Positions 1-6,949 of a stretch of DNA of 30,322 nucleotides are shown in pieces (within the stretch, counting starts at the first letter, position 1; each line of letters opens with the position of its first letter). Origin of the DNA: a virus; IMG/VR virus record IMGVR_UViG_3300015261_000151, positions 1 to 30,322 of that record. One strand, written 5' to 3'. The position numbers and the translations under genes are program-made. The notes under the pieces are model-generated. The model ran no database searches. It was given only the letters and a program-made list of their open reading frames with translations, and was not told the origin of the DNA.

Positions 1-1794
1 ATGTCTAAAATACAAGATCAGTTGTCAAAAATGGCTTCAGCTAAGCAGTTTGAGCCATTCATCACGCATATCCGTTTCCCGAAATATAAAAATTTAGTTC
101 CCGACACTCGAATTGAATTTTCGCACCCTATAACTGTATTAGTTGGCGCGAACGGAACAAACAAAAGTTCTATCTTGCGCGCGCTATACGGCGTTCCCGA
201 TCACTCCAACTTAGGAGCTCTATGGTTCTCAACTTCCATCGATCCAATTGAGGAGGGTGAAGGGGAACGTAATTGTTTCATATATGGGCACTTCAACGAA
301 GACGCAAAAAGAGTGACGGAATATCTAAAGATAAGGATCAAGAAGGATAATGATCCTGATTACTGGGAACCGTCACGTCCGTTGGCTAAGTACAATATGG
401 AGATGGTTCCCCGTGCCGGTGCCAGGCCTCCGGGAGCACGGGGGACACGGTGGAATCCAATTAAAAAAGGGATGACTTACGTTGACTTTCGATCATCATT
501 AAGTGCTTTTGATAAATTCTTCTATCACGGTGAACTGCGTGATAAGAGTAATTCGCTCAAGGGCAAGAAGGAGCTCATACGATCGCGGGCTCCTCACCTT
601 AAGCGCGCAGCAGATAGTGGTGATAAATTTATCCAATGGCATGCGAAAGAACGCATTGTGAATGGCGAAAATTATCTTTTGGAAGCTGCGGAGCTCAGCG
701 CCGTCTCTGAGATACTAGGGCGTCAATACAGCGAAATCAGACTTCTGAGGCATAGGTTTTATAATAATGACGGATACACTGCTCGGATGCGTACTGCGGA
801 TTTCAGTTATACGGAAGCTTTCGCGGGCAGCGGTGAATTCTCGATAATTAAACTCGTTACTACGGTGATGAGATGTGCGCCTTGTTCCCTTATTTTGCTT
901 GATGAGCCTGAGGTCTCATTGCACCCAGGCGCGCAAGAAAGACTTATGGATTTTCTCGGGCAGGAGACAAAAATACATAAGCATCAAATTATCATTTCGA
1001 CGCATTCACCGGCGCTTGTTCAGACACTCCCACCTGAAGCTATAAAGGTGCTGGCAATGGATCCGGCCACTGGAAAAATTGGCGTTGTACGCCAAGATGC
1101 TTTGCCTGAGGAAGCGTTTTTCCACCTAGGCGCTCCAGTTTTAGGAAAAGTGCGCGTAGTCGTCGAAGACCGATTGGCAAAAGCAATAGTTGAGAAAAGC
1201 CTGCGGGCACGTGGACAAGCGATTTTTAACTTGTTCGATATCGTATACTATCCAGGTGGGTGCAAGACGCTCTGGGCATTTTACATACCGATATTTGCAG
1301 CGGAAAACCGTGATGATATCGTAGTTTTTTTGGACGGAGACCAGAAACCTTCCGAAGAGAATGAATTTCCTCTCCCAGATACCATTGCGCGCGCGGATGA
1401 AAATAAGTTGGACTCCATTATTAAGGCCGCCACGGGTGTGAAAGTCATTTTTCCTGTCGATGGAAATGATGGCGGGGGGAATAATGAGCAACGTGTTCAT
1501 GCTCAGCGCCAGTTTATTACGTGGTCAAAATCTCGCGTAGGGTTTATGCCCGACACTACTCCTGAACGGTTTGTATGGGAGAGGGCTCCCGAAATTTCGA
1601 AGCGCGGTATTCAGGGTGATGATTACAAAAAGAATTTTGCTTCGCTCGCACGTATGGAACTTGGATTAGCCGATTTCGAGGAAGTTACAGGCGACAACAT
1701 TTTGTACACCCAGCGTCGATTGTTATCCCTCATTGACGATGCTGAAGTTGGGTTAGTACAATTGCGGGAAGAATTACATAGTTTTGTCCAGTAG
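1..1794 (+). CDS. AAA ATPase fused to TOPRIM domain (OLD/PARIS-like)
   Basis: This 597-residue protein carries an ABC-type AAA ATPase followed by a TOPRIM nuclease-like domain. Visible motifs are Walker A GANGTNKSS (residues 49-57), an ABC-signature-like GSGEF near 276-280, Walker B ILLDEPEVSLHPG with D301-E302, and the switch histidine in STHSP (H335). The TOPRIM part shows E389 in VVVED and D445-x-D447 in FLDGD. In OLD nucleases and in the fused AriA-AriB form of PARIS, this ATPase-TOPRIM layout senses phage and cleaves nucleic acid. I infer a defence role; I cannot tell the two families apart from motifs alone. The ATG is at base 1, so the ribosome site and any upstream extension lie outside the window. 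The DNA is clearly AT-richer than the phage genes downstream. The methyltransferase gene begins 12 bp after the stop. Confidence 0.8.
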   Translation: MSKIQDQLSKMASAKQFEPFITHIRFPKYKNLVPDTRIEFSHPITVLVGANGTNKSSILRALYGVPDHSNLGALWFSTSIDPIEEGEGERNCFIYGHFNEDAKRVTEYLKIRIKKDNDPDYWEPSRPLAKYNMEMVPRAGARPPGARGTRWNPIKKGMTYVDFRSSLSAFDKFFYHGELRDKSNSLKGKKELIRSRAPHLKRAADSGDKFIQWHAKERIVNGENYLLEAAELSAVSEILGRQYSEIRLLRHRFYNNDGYTARMRTADFSYTEAFAGSGEFSIIKLVTTVMRCAPCSLILLDEPEVSLHPGAQERLMDFLGQETKIHKHQIIISTHSPALVQTLPPEAIKVLAMDPATGKIGVVRQDALPEEAFFHLGAPVLGKVRVVVEDRLAKAIVEKSLRARGQAIFNLFDIVYYPGGCKTLWAFYIPIFAAENRDDIVVFLDGDQKPSEENEFPLPDTIARADENKLDSIIKAATGVKVIFPVDGNDGGGNNEQRVHAQRQFITWSKSRVGFMPDTTPERFVWERAPEISKRGIQGDDYKKNFASLARMELGLADFEEVTGDNILYTQRRLLSLIDDAEVGLVQLREELHSFVQ

Positions 1795-1806
1795 ATTGGG
1801 TTCAAT

Positions 1807-2835
1807 GTGATCAAAGTTTTCGATTTTTTTTCGGGTTGTGGAGGAACCAGCTCGGGCTTTAGTCAAGCCGGAATGGAGGTGGTTATGGGGCTCGATATCG
1901 ACTCCGACGCCGCAGATTCGTTCCGAGCAAATTTTCCTACAGCGAGTTTTTTTTTAAACGATATCCGCGAGCTGGATGCCGATGTGCTGGCACCAATTAT
2001 TGGCGAGCGTGAGTCTCCACTTCTCTTCTGTGGCTGTGCGCCTTGCCAACCATTTTCGAAGCAAAATCAGCACCAAGATAAGAAAGATCCGCGTCGTGAC
2101 TTATTGAGCGAATTTTCCCGGTTTGTTGAGCGCTGGCTACCGGAGTACGTATTTATCGAAAACGTTCCCGGTTTGCAAAAAATAAAGGGAAACAACGGTC
2201 CTTTTCGAAAATTTGTTCGCTTGCTATCTGACCTAGGATACTCACAAGCCTCGGATATTATTTCAGCGATGTCCTATGGAGTTCCACAAACTAGGAAAAG
2301 ACTTGTACTACTCGCTCAGCGACACGGTTCAGCCTCCCTTCCACCTATTACCCACGGTACAAATGGGCGGCCCCATGCAACCGTGCGTGATGCAATCGGG
2401 CATTTACCACCACTTCAGGCGGGTGCGACTCATCCAACAGATCCACATCATCAAGCTGCGGCTCTGTCAGACATGAATTTTTTGCGAATCTCTCATACTC
2501 CAGAAGGTGGAGGGAGAGAATCTTGGCCCGACGAGCTTCGGCTCGAATGTCATCGCGATCACGACGGGCATTCGGATGTTTACGGACGCCTTGCTTGGGA
2601 TAAACTGGCATCGGGCTTGACTACTCGATGCATAAGCTATTCGAACGGAAGATTTGGGCATCCTGAGCAGAATAGAGCACTTAGCGTTCGTGAAACGGCA
2701 TTGATTCAGACATTCCCACCTGGGTATCATTTTTCAGGAAATTTGGCTTCCCGAGCGCGTCAGATTGGTAACGCCGTCCCGCCAGCGATGGCGTTGGCAG
2801 TCGCTCGCCACATTTTGTCGGGAGTTGTTCCATGA
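1807..2835 (+). CDS. DNA (cytosine-5-)-methyltransferase
   Basis: This is a complete C5-methyltransferase of 342 residues, which transfers a methyl group from S-adenosylmethionine to cytosine in DNA. The conserved motifs are in order: motif I DFFSGCGGTSSGF at the N-terminus, motif IV APCQPFS with catalytic C80, motif VI ENVPG (E118), motif VIII QTRKRLVLLA, and motif X RQIGNAVPP near the C-terminus. The target-recognition region lies between VIII and X, so the recognised site cannot be read from sequence. The start is GTG at 1807. Pairing with the OLD-like ATPase, and the same AT-rich composition, suggest one defence or modification unit in which the enzyme may mark self DNA; no cognate restriction enzyme is visible. 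Its stop overlaps another ATG (ATGA), suggesting a third coupled gene. Confidence 0.93.
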   Translation: MIKVFDFFSGCGGTSSGFSQAGMEVVMGLDIDSDAADSFRANFPTASFFLNDIRELDADVLAPIIGERESPLLFCGCAPCQPFSKQNQHQDKKDPRRDLLSEFSRFVERWLPEYVFIENVPGLQKIKGNNGPFRKFVRLLSDLGYSQASDIISAMSYGVPQTRKRLVLLAQRHGSASLPPITHGTNGRPHATVRDAIGHLPPLQAGATHPTDPHHQAAALSDMNFLRISHTPEGGGRESWPDELRLECHRDHDGHSDVYGRLAWDKLASGLTTRCISYSNGRFGHPEQNRALSVRETALIQTFPPGYHFSGNLASRARQIGNAVPPAMALAVARHILSGVVP

Positions 2836-2927
2836 GGGAAATTATTTACATAATCGGCATGGTTGGTTGTTCATCTCGTTGGGTTCACCTTTTCGCCCAC
2901 CCGACGATAGATACGTTTGGTTATTGA
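2832..2927 (+). pseudogene. 5' stub of a third defence-operon gene cut by prophage end
   Basis: An ATG at 2832 overlaps the methyltransferase stop in the form ATGA, the classical sign of translational coupling. The frame encodes about 13 plausible hydrophobic residues (MREIIYIIGMVGC...) and then runs antisense into the 3' end of the integrase gene, ending at a TGA at 2925. Only the part before about 2870 can be native to the operon; the rest is phage sequence read in the wrong sense. I infer that the prophage inserted into this gene and that its body lies beyond the other prophage end. A chance ATG is the alternative. The product cannot be identified. Confidence 0.35.
2836..2870. other. probable prophage attachment site region (attL or attR)
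   Basis: This is the only non-coding stretch between the AT-rich flank and the 3' end of the integrase gene, which in lambda-like phages abuts the attachment site. Composition changes here from AT-rich to GC-rich. No tRNA 3' end is recognisable. The core could extend into the last codons of the integrase gene. The duplicate copy lies outside the window, so the exact core is unknown. Confidence 0.35.
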
Positions 2928-3929
2928 AGTGTTTGTGTGACCGAGCAGCTTACTCGCGTCGTCGAGGCTTTCAATTTCGCTAGCGGCTTTTGGTCTTATA
3001 TCGCGGAACTGGAAGGCTTTAATGCGTTGGGCGAGGTCCAGAGCGCCGGCCGTTTCAGCCTCTGCGGATGCCGTTGCGCGTGCCTTCTCAAACCTGTCGC
3101 GCAGCATCTTCGCGGTGAGGTGCGTGCCGTTTGACGTACACACCAAGTGGCCGCTCATGCACTGTACTGGCCGGCCCTTCAACCGTTCGATGAACAGCCC
3201 GAGATCGGTGAGCCCGGCGGCATTTCGAAGTTGGATGCGCAGCTTCTGGCCGCGTTTGCCTTGTGTCACCATCAACTCGTCACCGCGCACGTGCTCCTTG
3301 CCCATCTTGATGACGTCAGCTGGCCGCTGGCCGGTCAGGTAGTTCAGGTCCATCGCATCTTGCAACTCGATCACGCCGGCATCGTAGACGGCATTCCATA
3401 CGTCGGCCTCTGCATAATAGTCGCGAGGAACCTCTTTGTTTTTGCGAACCCCGGTACATGGGTTTTCGTTGGTCGTGTAGCCCCATTCCCTAGCCAGATT
3501 GTAGATCGCCGACAGCACAGCGATCTCGCGATTCGCGCGGACCTTAGCGGTACGCGCGTCCCGGTACCGGGCGATATCGGACGGCTTGATGGCGCTGATA
3601 GGGGCGGTGGCGAAGGCGCCGCGCAGCTGCCTTATGCACTTCATATACTCCGCCTGCGTGCGGACCCCGAGCCCGGGTAGCACCTGCTTGACGTACTGAT
3701 CGATCGCATACCCCACCAGCGTAGCATCAGCCGGCGGCGGCGTGCCCTCAAGCTCGGCCCACTTGCGCTTCGCCGCCTGCAGGTCGGTGCCGAGCGGAAT
3801 CTCTTGGCGCTCGCCCGTTGCGCTGCGGCCGTTGTAGTAGTAGCCGACCCATACCTTGCCCGACGCCAGCTTACGGCGCCGTGCCAGCATGCGAGGGGGG
3901 AGTTTCATTCCTGTTGTCTTAGGACGCAT
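2871..3929 (-). CDS. int: phage integrase (tyrosine recombinase)
   Basis: This 352-residue tyrosine recombinase integrates and excises the prophage. Catalytic residues are readable: R202 in LTGQRPAD, a lysine in the beta hairpin (QGKRGQK, K225 or K229), box II as FRDIRPKAA (R309 and R312, with Arg where many enzymes have His), H331 in LLGHT and the nucleophile Y341. The N-terminal arm-binding region holds KVWVGYYYNG, and a SAM-like core-binding domain spans roughly residues 70-165. The RxxR form of box II is common in this phage integrase group. It is the last gene of the leftward operon, 3 bp after the DUF4224 gene, and its 3' end points to the presumed attachment site. Confidence 0.93.
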   Translation of the reverse strand: MRPKTTGMKLPPRMLARRRKLASGKVWVGYYYNGRSATGERQEIPLGTDLQAAKRKWAELEGTPPPADATLVGYAIDQYVKQVLPGLGVRTQAEYMKCIRQLRGAFATAPISAIKPSDIARYRDARTAKVRANREIAVLSAIYNLAREWGYTTNENPCTGVRKNKEVPRDYYAEADVWNAVYDAGVIELQDAMDLNYLTGQRPADVIKMGKEHVRGDELMVTQGKRGQKLRIQLRNAAGLTDLGLFIERLKGRPVQCMSGHLVCTSNGTHLTAKMLRDRFEKARATASAEAETAGALDLAQRIKAFQFRDIRPKAASEIESLDDASKLLGHTNTSITKRIYRRVGEKVNPTR

Positions 3930-3932
3930 CGC

Positions 3933-4187
3933 TTATCGAACCTTCGAGACGTCGAGCTGCCAGCCTTCAGCCGCGCTGGCCAGCGTCGAGGGATTGATGC
4001 CGGACAGTCGCATGCGGGCGTACAGCCGTCCAACCACAGGCGTGCCGGCGCGGTTCTTAAAAAACACCCAGCGGTTACTCGTAAGCCAGTCGACCTGGTC
4101 GTTCTTTCGCGCGCAGCCTGAGATCTCGCCGAGTTCGTCCGGAGACAGGGTCTCCGATTGAATTGGCACTTCGAATATTGCTGTCAT
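3933..4187 (-). CDS. DUF4224 family protein next to integrase
   Basis: This is a small 84-residue protein starting MTAIFEVPIQ, with the pattern LSPDELGEISGCARKNDQV typical of DUF4224. The domain is usually found immediately upstream of phage integrases, in the position of excisionases or directionality factors. The sequence shows a short helical N-terminal part and a central WLTSNRWVFFKN segment that may bind DNA. I place the start at 4187, preceded by a GAAAG ribosome site; a longer upstream frame exists but would run through the preceding gene. Three bases separate it from int, so the two are surely co-transcribed. An excisionase-like role is an inference from position; no experimental function is known to me. 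Confidence 0.75.
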   Translation of the reverse strand: MTAIFEVPIQSETLSPDELGEISGCARKNDQVDWLTSNRWVFFKNRAGTPVVGRLYARMRLSGINPSTLASAAEGWQLDVSKVR

Positions 4188-4197
4188 AGTGAGCTTT

Positions 4198-4398
4198 CTA
4201 TTCCTTAATCTGAGCGAAGTTGACGTGACGGTGGGCGGTGTGGGCGAAGCGCAGTTCGGGGCCCTGAATGGCGTACATGAAGGGGCGCAGCTTCCCGGCA
4301 TTCAGCTGTTCAACTGCAGCAATAAGGTTGTCCAATTTGACCAGTGGGATTGCTATCATTTCGGTCGAGTTCGTGGTGCTATTTTTCACTTCATTCAT
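4198..4398 (-). CDS. hypothetical phage protein, 66 aa
   Basis: This small soluble protein has no recognisable family. The start at 4398 (MNEVKNS) is chosen because GGAG lies 6 bases upstream; an ATG at 4425 would add nine residues without a ribosome site. The middle (IPLVKLDNLIAAVEQLN) looks helical, and the rest has no signal peptide or membrane segment. It sits in the leftward early operon, 10 bp before the DUF4224 gene. Being in the operon with rdgC and int is the only hint to its role. Confidence 0.6.
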   Translation of the reverse strand: MNEVKNSTTNSTEMIAIPLVKLDNLIAAVEQLNAGKLRPFMYAIQGPELRFAHTAHRHVNFAQIKE

Positions 4399-4429
4399 CG
4401 TGTTCTCCAGCGCCGCGCGGCGCATCGTT

Positions 4430-4675
4430 TCAAGTAACTTCCGGCGCCAGCGATACCGCGTCAGGCGCCAATGGCTCAGGGCTTCCGGCTAGGTACACGG
4501 TGGTGTCCACGGTGCCGCCGGAAAGGCTGTACGTGATCGTGTGGATGAAGCCCTTGCGATCGTTGTGCATGACCGGGTGGCAGGTCTGCAACGCATGCAG
4601 CAGCACCCGGTTGTGGCGTGCGGCTGCCTCGAGCTTGCTGCGCGCCACGCTGGGCGCGTCGTCGTGGGTGCCCAT
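4430..4675 (-). CDS. hypothetical phage protein, 81 aa
   Basis: This is an 81-residue protein of unknown family. The ATG at 4675 follows GGAAG by about seven bases, which supports this start. The first half is basic and helical (SVARSKLEAAARHNRVLLHALQ), and the second half is probably beta-rich. No catalytic motif, signal peptide or membrane span is visible. Its start lies 3 bp after the stop of the tiny membrane ORF upstream, which continues the tight packing of the leftward operon. Confidence 0.6.
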   Translation of the reverse strand: MGTHDDAPSVARSKLEAAARHNRVLLHALQTCHPVMHNDRKGFIHTITYSLSGGTVDTTVYLAGSPEPLAPDAVSLAPEVT

Positions 4676-4678
4676 GGC

Positions 4679-4759
4679 CTACTTCCAGTTGTAGATGACG
4701 AAGGTCACCAAGGCTGCGTAGTAGACCAGTTCGACGGTGATCTTGGCGCGTCGGCTCAT
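4679..4759 (-). CDS. tiny single-span membrane peptide, 26 aa
   Basis: This 26-codon frame encodes a basic N-terminus (MSRRAK), a hydrophobic stretch of about 15 residues (9-23, VELVYYAALVTFVIY) and a short tail NWK. This is the pattern of a small inner-membrane peptide with the positive end in the cytoplasm. Its ATG overlaps the stop of the upstream 22-codon ORF as ATGA, and its stop lies 3 bases before the next start. There is no strong ribosome site, so it would depend on coupling. The arrangement makes it more credible than a random short ORF, but the function is unknown. Confidence 0.5.
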   Translation of the reverse strand: MSRRAKITVELVYYAALVTFVIYNWK

Positions 4760-4824
4760 AGCGTCAACGGCAGCGCGTAGGCCGATTCCGGGCTATCTAG
4801 TTTGATATGTAGAACCGCGCTCAT
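4756..4824 (-). CDS. tiny hypothetical ORF, 22 aa
   Basis: This 22-codon frame (MSAVLHIKLD...) starts 2 bp after the stop of the PPC-motif gene. It is preceded by AAGG about ten bases upstream, and its stop overlaps the start of the 26-codon membrane peptide gene. It may be a real micro-protein or simply a leader that couples translation of the next gene. No domain can be assigned at this length. Confidence 0.4.
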   Translation of the reverse strand: MSAVLHIKLDSPESAYALPLTL

Positions 4825-4826
4825 GA

Positions 4827-5435
4827 TCAAATTGCCTTGTCATGTAGAGTTGAACATTTAGTTGCCAAGTCATACAGCCATTTCGCGAATGCTGGAGGCG
4901 TATGCTCCCGCTCAGCTTTGGTTATATGCGGTCGGCTGGCCGTTCGTTTTCGGCTTTGGACCACATGGGTTGGCTCGCCCAGAACAAGTGGCATTGCTGG
5001 TATCTGGCTTGGCTCACATCCGACGATGTACAGTAAAGTGGATTTTTCAGCTTTATGTCCCCACCAGTTTTGATGCACTGGGAGTGTCCAGCCACCCCAT
5101 TCATCGCGCTCACCAGGAGGCGGGAGTCCGGCCGCTGGCCAGAGTGTCGAGGCATTCGGATGCTCAAGAACACCGCCGAATCGCCGCACTTGGTCTACCG
5201 CCCAAAGCGCCAATTCCTTTTCACCTGGTCGTGGATTGGCGAAGTGGCGAAGTCGACCCCAAGCTCGGCATGGAGGGTGCGCAACGACAGGTACGCCGCC
5301 GGGCCACCGGCGGGCATCACGCTCAATGTCCCAAACGTCGCAACCATCCAAATCTTTATAATTGCTATCGCACCTCGCAAACAAGACAGCTACATTGGGC
5401 CCGCGAAATTCGGGTTTTTGAACCTGTTCAGCCAT
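4827..5435 (-). CDS. PPC-motif, methyltransferase-like phage protein
   Basis: This 202-residue protein contains VVAHPPCRAWG (PPC at 54-56), followed by EHP (91-93) and a C-terminal TPPAFAKWL (179-187). These recall motifs IV and VI and the C-terminal helix of C5 methyltransferases. The glycine-rich SAM-binding motif I is not recognisable, and the start VAVLFARCDSNYK is different. Similar proteins are common in beta- and gammaproteobacterial phages, usually labelled hypothetical. It could be a divergent methyltransferase or a DNA-binding decoy; I do not assign an activity. The start at 5435 is chosen because GGAGG lies 6 bases upstream. An in-frame ATG at 5450, overlapping the upstream stop (TAATG), would add five residues. 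Confidence 0.65.
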   Translation of the reverse strand: MAEQVQKPEFRGPNVAVLFARCDSNYKDLDGCDVWDIERDARRWPGGVPVVAHPPCRAWGRLRHFANPRPGEKELALWAVDQVRRFGGVLEHPNASTLWPAAGLPPPGERDEWGGWTLPVHQNWWGHKAEKSTLLYIVGCEPSQIPAMPLVLGEPTHVVQSRKRTASRPHITKAEREHTPPAFAKWLYDLATKCSTLHDKAI

Positions 5436-5449
5436 GGTTGCCTCCACCA

Positions 5450-5743
5450 TTATTCTGGATAGCCAAATGCCGCCACGGCCTCGGCCGGCGCGTGTGCGTG
5501 CAGCGTGATATGAACTGCCCCGGCGCGCTGATCTTCCATAATGCCGTGCGCTGCCAGCCGTTCCTTGGTGCTCAGATTCCGCCACTTCGATACGGCGTGG
5601 TCACCGAACCAGATCACTTGCGGCCCGTCAGCCTGGGATGGGCCAAACGAGAAACCACGATCACGCAGCCATTTGTCGGCGGCACGCTGCGCGCCGAAGT
5701 CATCACCGGCGACCGCCTGGAAAATTTTCACGTTGGGGCTCAT
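5450..5743 (-). CDS. hypothetical phage protein, 97 aa
   Basis: This is a 97-residue protein of unknown family. It reads MSPNVKIFQAVAGDDFGAQR at the start, then a basic WLRDRGFSFG segment and VIWFGDHAVSKWRNLSTKER. It has mixed alpha and beta character and no membrane span. The first four bases overlap the end of rdgC (ATGA), so translation is coupled. The neighbouring recombination gene suggests, weakly, a role in early DNA metabolism. Confidence 0.65.
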   Translation of the reverse strand: MSPNVKIFQAVAGDDFGAQRAADKWLRDRGFSFGPSQADGPQVIWFGDHAVSKWRNLSTKERLAAHGIMEDQRAGAVHITLHAHAPAEAVAAFGYPE

Positions 5744-6639
5744 GCTTTTGCCTCCCCGCCCAGCGCCTCAACCACGTCCGCCAGCATCTTCGCCAGCTCG
5801 GCGGTCATCAGCATCATGTCGCTGTCAAAGCGCTCGTCGTCGTTACAGGTGCTCGACTCTTTTTCCTGCAGTACGTCCAGCGGCTTCACCGACTTGATCG
5901 CCAGCGTCTCGTCCAGCACGAACGACACCTTGCTATCCCACGTCAGCGCCAGGCGCGTGCACTGCTTGCCCGCGTCAATGTGGCGGCCCACGTCGGCGGC
6001 TTCGAGGGTGTGGCGTTTGTACGCCACCTGCGCTTTGCTCTCGCCGGCCGCGCGCAGTGTCGCGTCCATGTCCACCGTGAAGCCCGCCGGCGCTTCGTCA
6101 GCCTGGAGCCACGAGGTCATCACGGCCACGGGGGAGCGCTGCACGCGCAGGCTTTCCACTGGCAGCTTGTCCACGGCCGTGAGCAGCAGCTTGAGCACGT
6201 CGTCGGCGCGGCTCGGCGAGGACGTGTCCACCACCAGCCAACCGTTCACCGGATCGATCCACACCCATGTGCTGGTCTTCGTCGAGAACGCGCGCGGCAG
6301 CAGCTCGTCGGCCACGCGTTCCTTCAAGTCCTTCATGGCCTTCTTGCCGGGTGCGAAGCCCTGCGCTTCTTCCATGTCGGCAGCACGCGCCTTCGCTACC
6401 TGATTGATCACGCTGGCCGGCAGCAGCTTCTTCTCGGTCGCCAGCACGAGCAGGAACTGGCGGTTGACGACGTGCACCAGATCGCTGCCGGGGCGCGGCT
6501 GGTCCCAGCCCTGGCGCAGCAGTTCGTTGTTGGCGGCCGGCACGTAGGAGTGGGGCACCAGCGCAGCGTTGAGCTGGTCGGCGGTGAATGCCCAGGGGGC
6601 GGGCAGGCGGTACACCTGCAAGTTTTTGAACCAGGACAT
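5740..6639 (-). CDS. rdgC: recombination-associated protein RdgC
   Basis: This 299-residue protein matches RdgC in length (E. coli about 303) and hallmark sequence: the start MSWFKNLQVYRL, then FVPHS-like LVPHSYVP, later GFAPGKKAMKDLKERV and a C-terminal LADVVEALGGEAKA. RdgC is a ring-shaped, non-specific double-stranded DNA-binding protein that restrains RecA filament formation and replication-linked recombination. A phage copy may protect replicating phage DNA or modulate RecA, which also governs prophage induction through CI cleavage. The ATG follows GGAG by six bases. Upstream stands a small 57-codon gene, and downstream the 97-residue gene overlaps by four bases. Confidence 0.95.
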   Translation of the reverse strand: MSWFKNLQVYRLPAPWAFTADQLNAALVPHSYVPAANNELLRQGWDQPRPGSDLVHVVNRQFLLVLATEKKLLPASVINQVAKARAADMEEAQGFAPGKKAMKDLKERVADELLPRAFSTKTSTWVWIDPVNGWLVVDTSSPSRADDVLKLLLTAVDKLPVESLRVQRSPVAVMTSWLQADEAPAGFTVDMDATLRAAGESKAQVAYKRHTLEAADVGRHIDAGKQCTRLALTWDSKVSFVLDETLAIKSVKPLDVLQEKESSTCNDDERFDSDMMLMTAELAKMLADVVEALGGEAKA

Positions 6640-6647
6640 TCCGTCTC

Positions 6648-6821
6648 CTACGTGGTGGTGTTGAGCAGTCGTTCCATGCGCGCGGCGGCGACCGCCTCGA
6701 CGTGCAGGGCGGCCGACAATTCGCGATCGAGCCGGGCGGTGCGCTGGGTGCTACGGCGGTAGGCGCGCGCCGCGGCGCGGATGTTCCGTGTGGTGGTGAA
6801 TCCGGTGAAGAGGCGCTTCAT
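6648..6821 (-). CDS. small basic hypothetical protein, 57 aa
   Basis: The frame from ATG 6821 encodes a 57-residue, strongly basic and probably helical protein, with many Arg and Ala residues (AAARAYRRSTQRTARLDREL). The ATG overlaps the stop of the 43-codon gene upstream as ATGA. The rdgC start follows 8 bp after its stop. The composition suggests nucleic-acid contact or a partner protein, but no family is recognised. Confidence 0.5.
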   Translation of the reverse strand: MKRLFTGFTTTRNIRAAARAYRRSTQRTARLDRELSAALHVEAVAAARMERLLNTTT

Positions 6822-6949
6822 GGTTTGACCATCGCGGTAACGCCCAGCGCGCCGGCGGTGTACGCGGCGTCGAGCAGCTGGCCGAGGTCACCGGTTTCCA
6901 TGTAGGTTCGTTTGCCGTCAGCGGTACGCTCAGTGATGAGGTAGGTCAT
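6818..6949 (-). CDS. small hypothetical protein, 43 aa
   Basis: This 43-codon frame starts MTYLITERTADGKRTYMETG and continues with a helical LGQLLDAAYTAGALGV. Its ATG overlaps the stop of the 85-residue gene (ATGA), and its stop overlaps the start of the 57-residue gene in the same way. The double overlap makes it a credible gene. It is soluble and of unknown function. Confidence 0.5.
   Translation of the reverse strand: MTYLITERTADGKRTYMETGDLGQLLDAAYTAGALGVTAMVKP

Noticed and set aside
1141-1500. Leftward open frame of 119 codons in the ATPase gene
   Set aside because: Antisense to the TOPRIM motifs of a well-supported gene; no ribosome site or domain.
2836-2930. tRNA gene or tRNA 3' end as integration target
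   Set aside because: No T-arm, anticodon stem or CCA-like end can be read next to the integrase on either strand.
4862-6403. Long rightward open frame of 513 codons
   Set aside because: It lies antisense to rdgC, the PPC-motif gene and the 97-residue gene, all of which have good ribosome sites and recognisable or coupled frames. The product is rich in Ser, Arg and Pro without domain pattern, as expected for a shadow in GC-rich DNA.
5638-6762. Second rightward open frame of 374 codons
   Set aside because: Antisense to rdgC. The product is full of His, Arg and Gln with no conserved motif.
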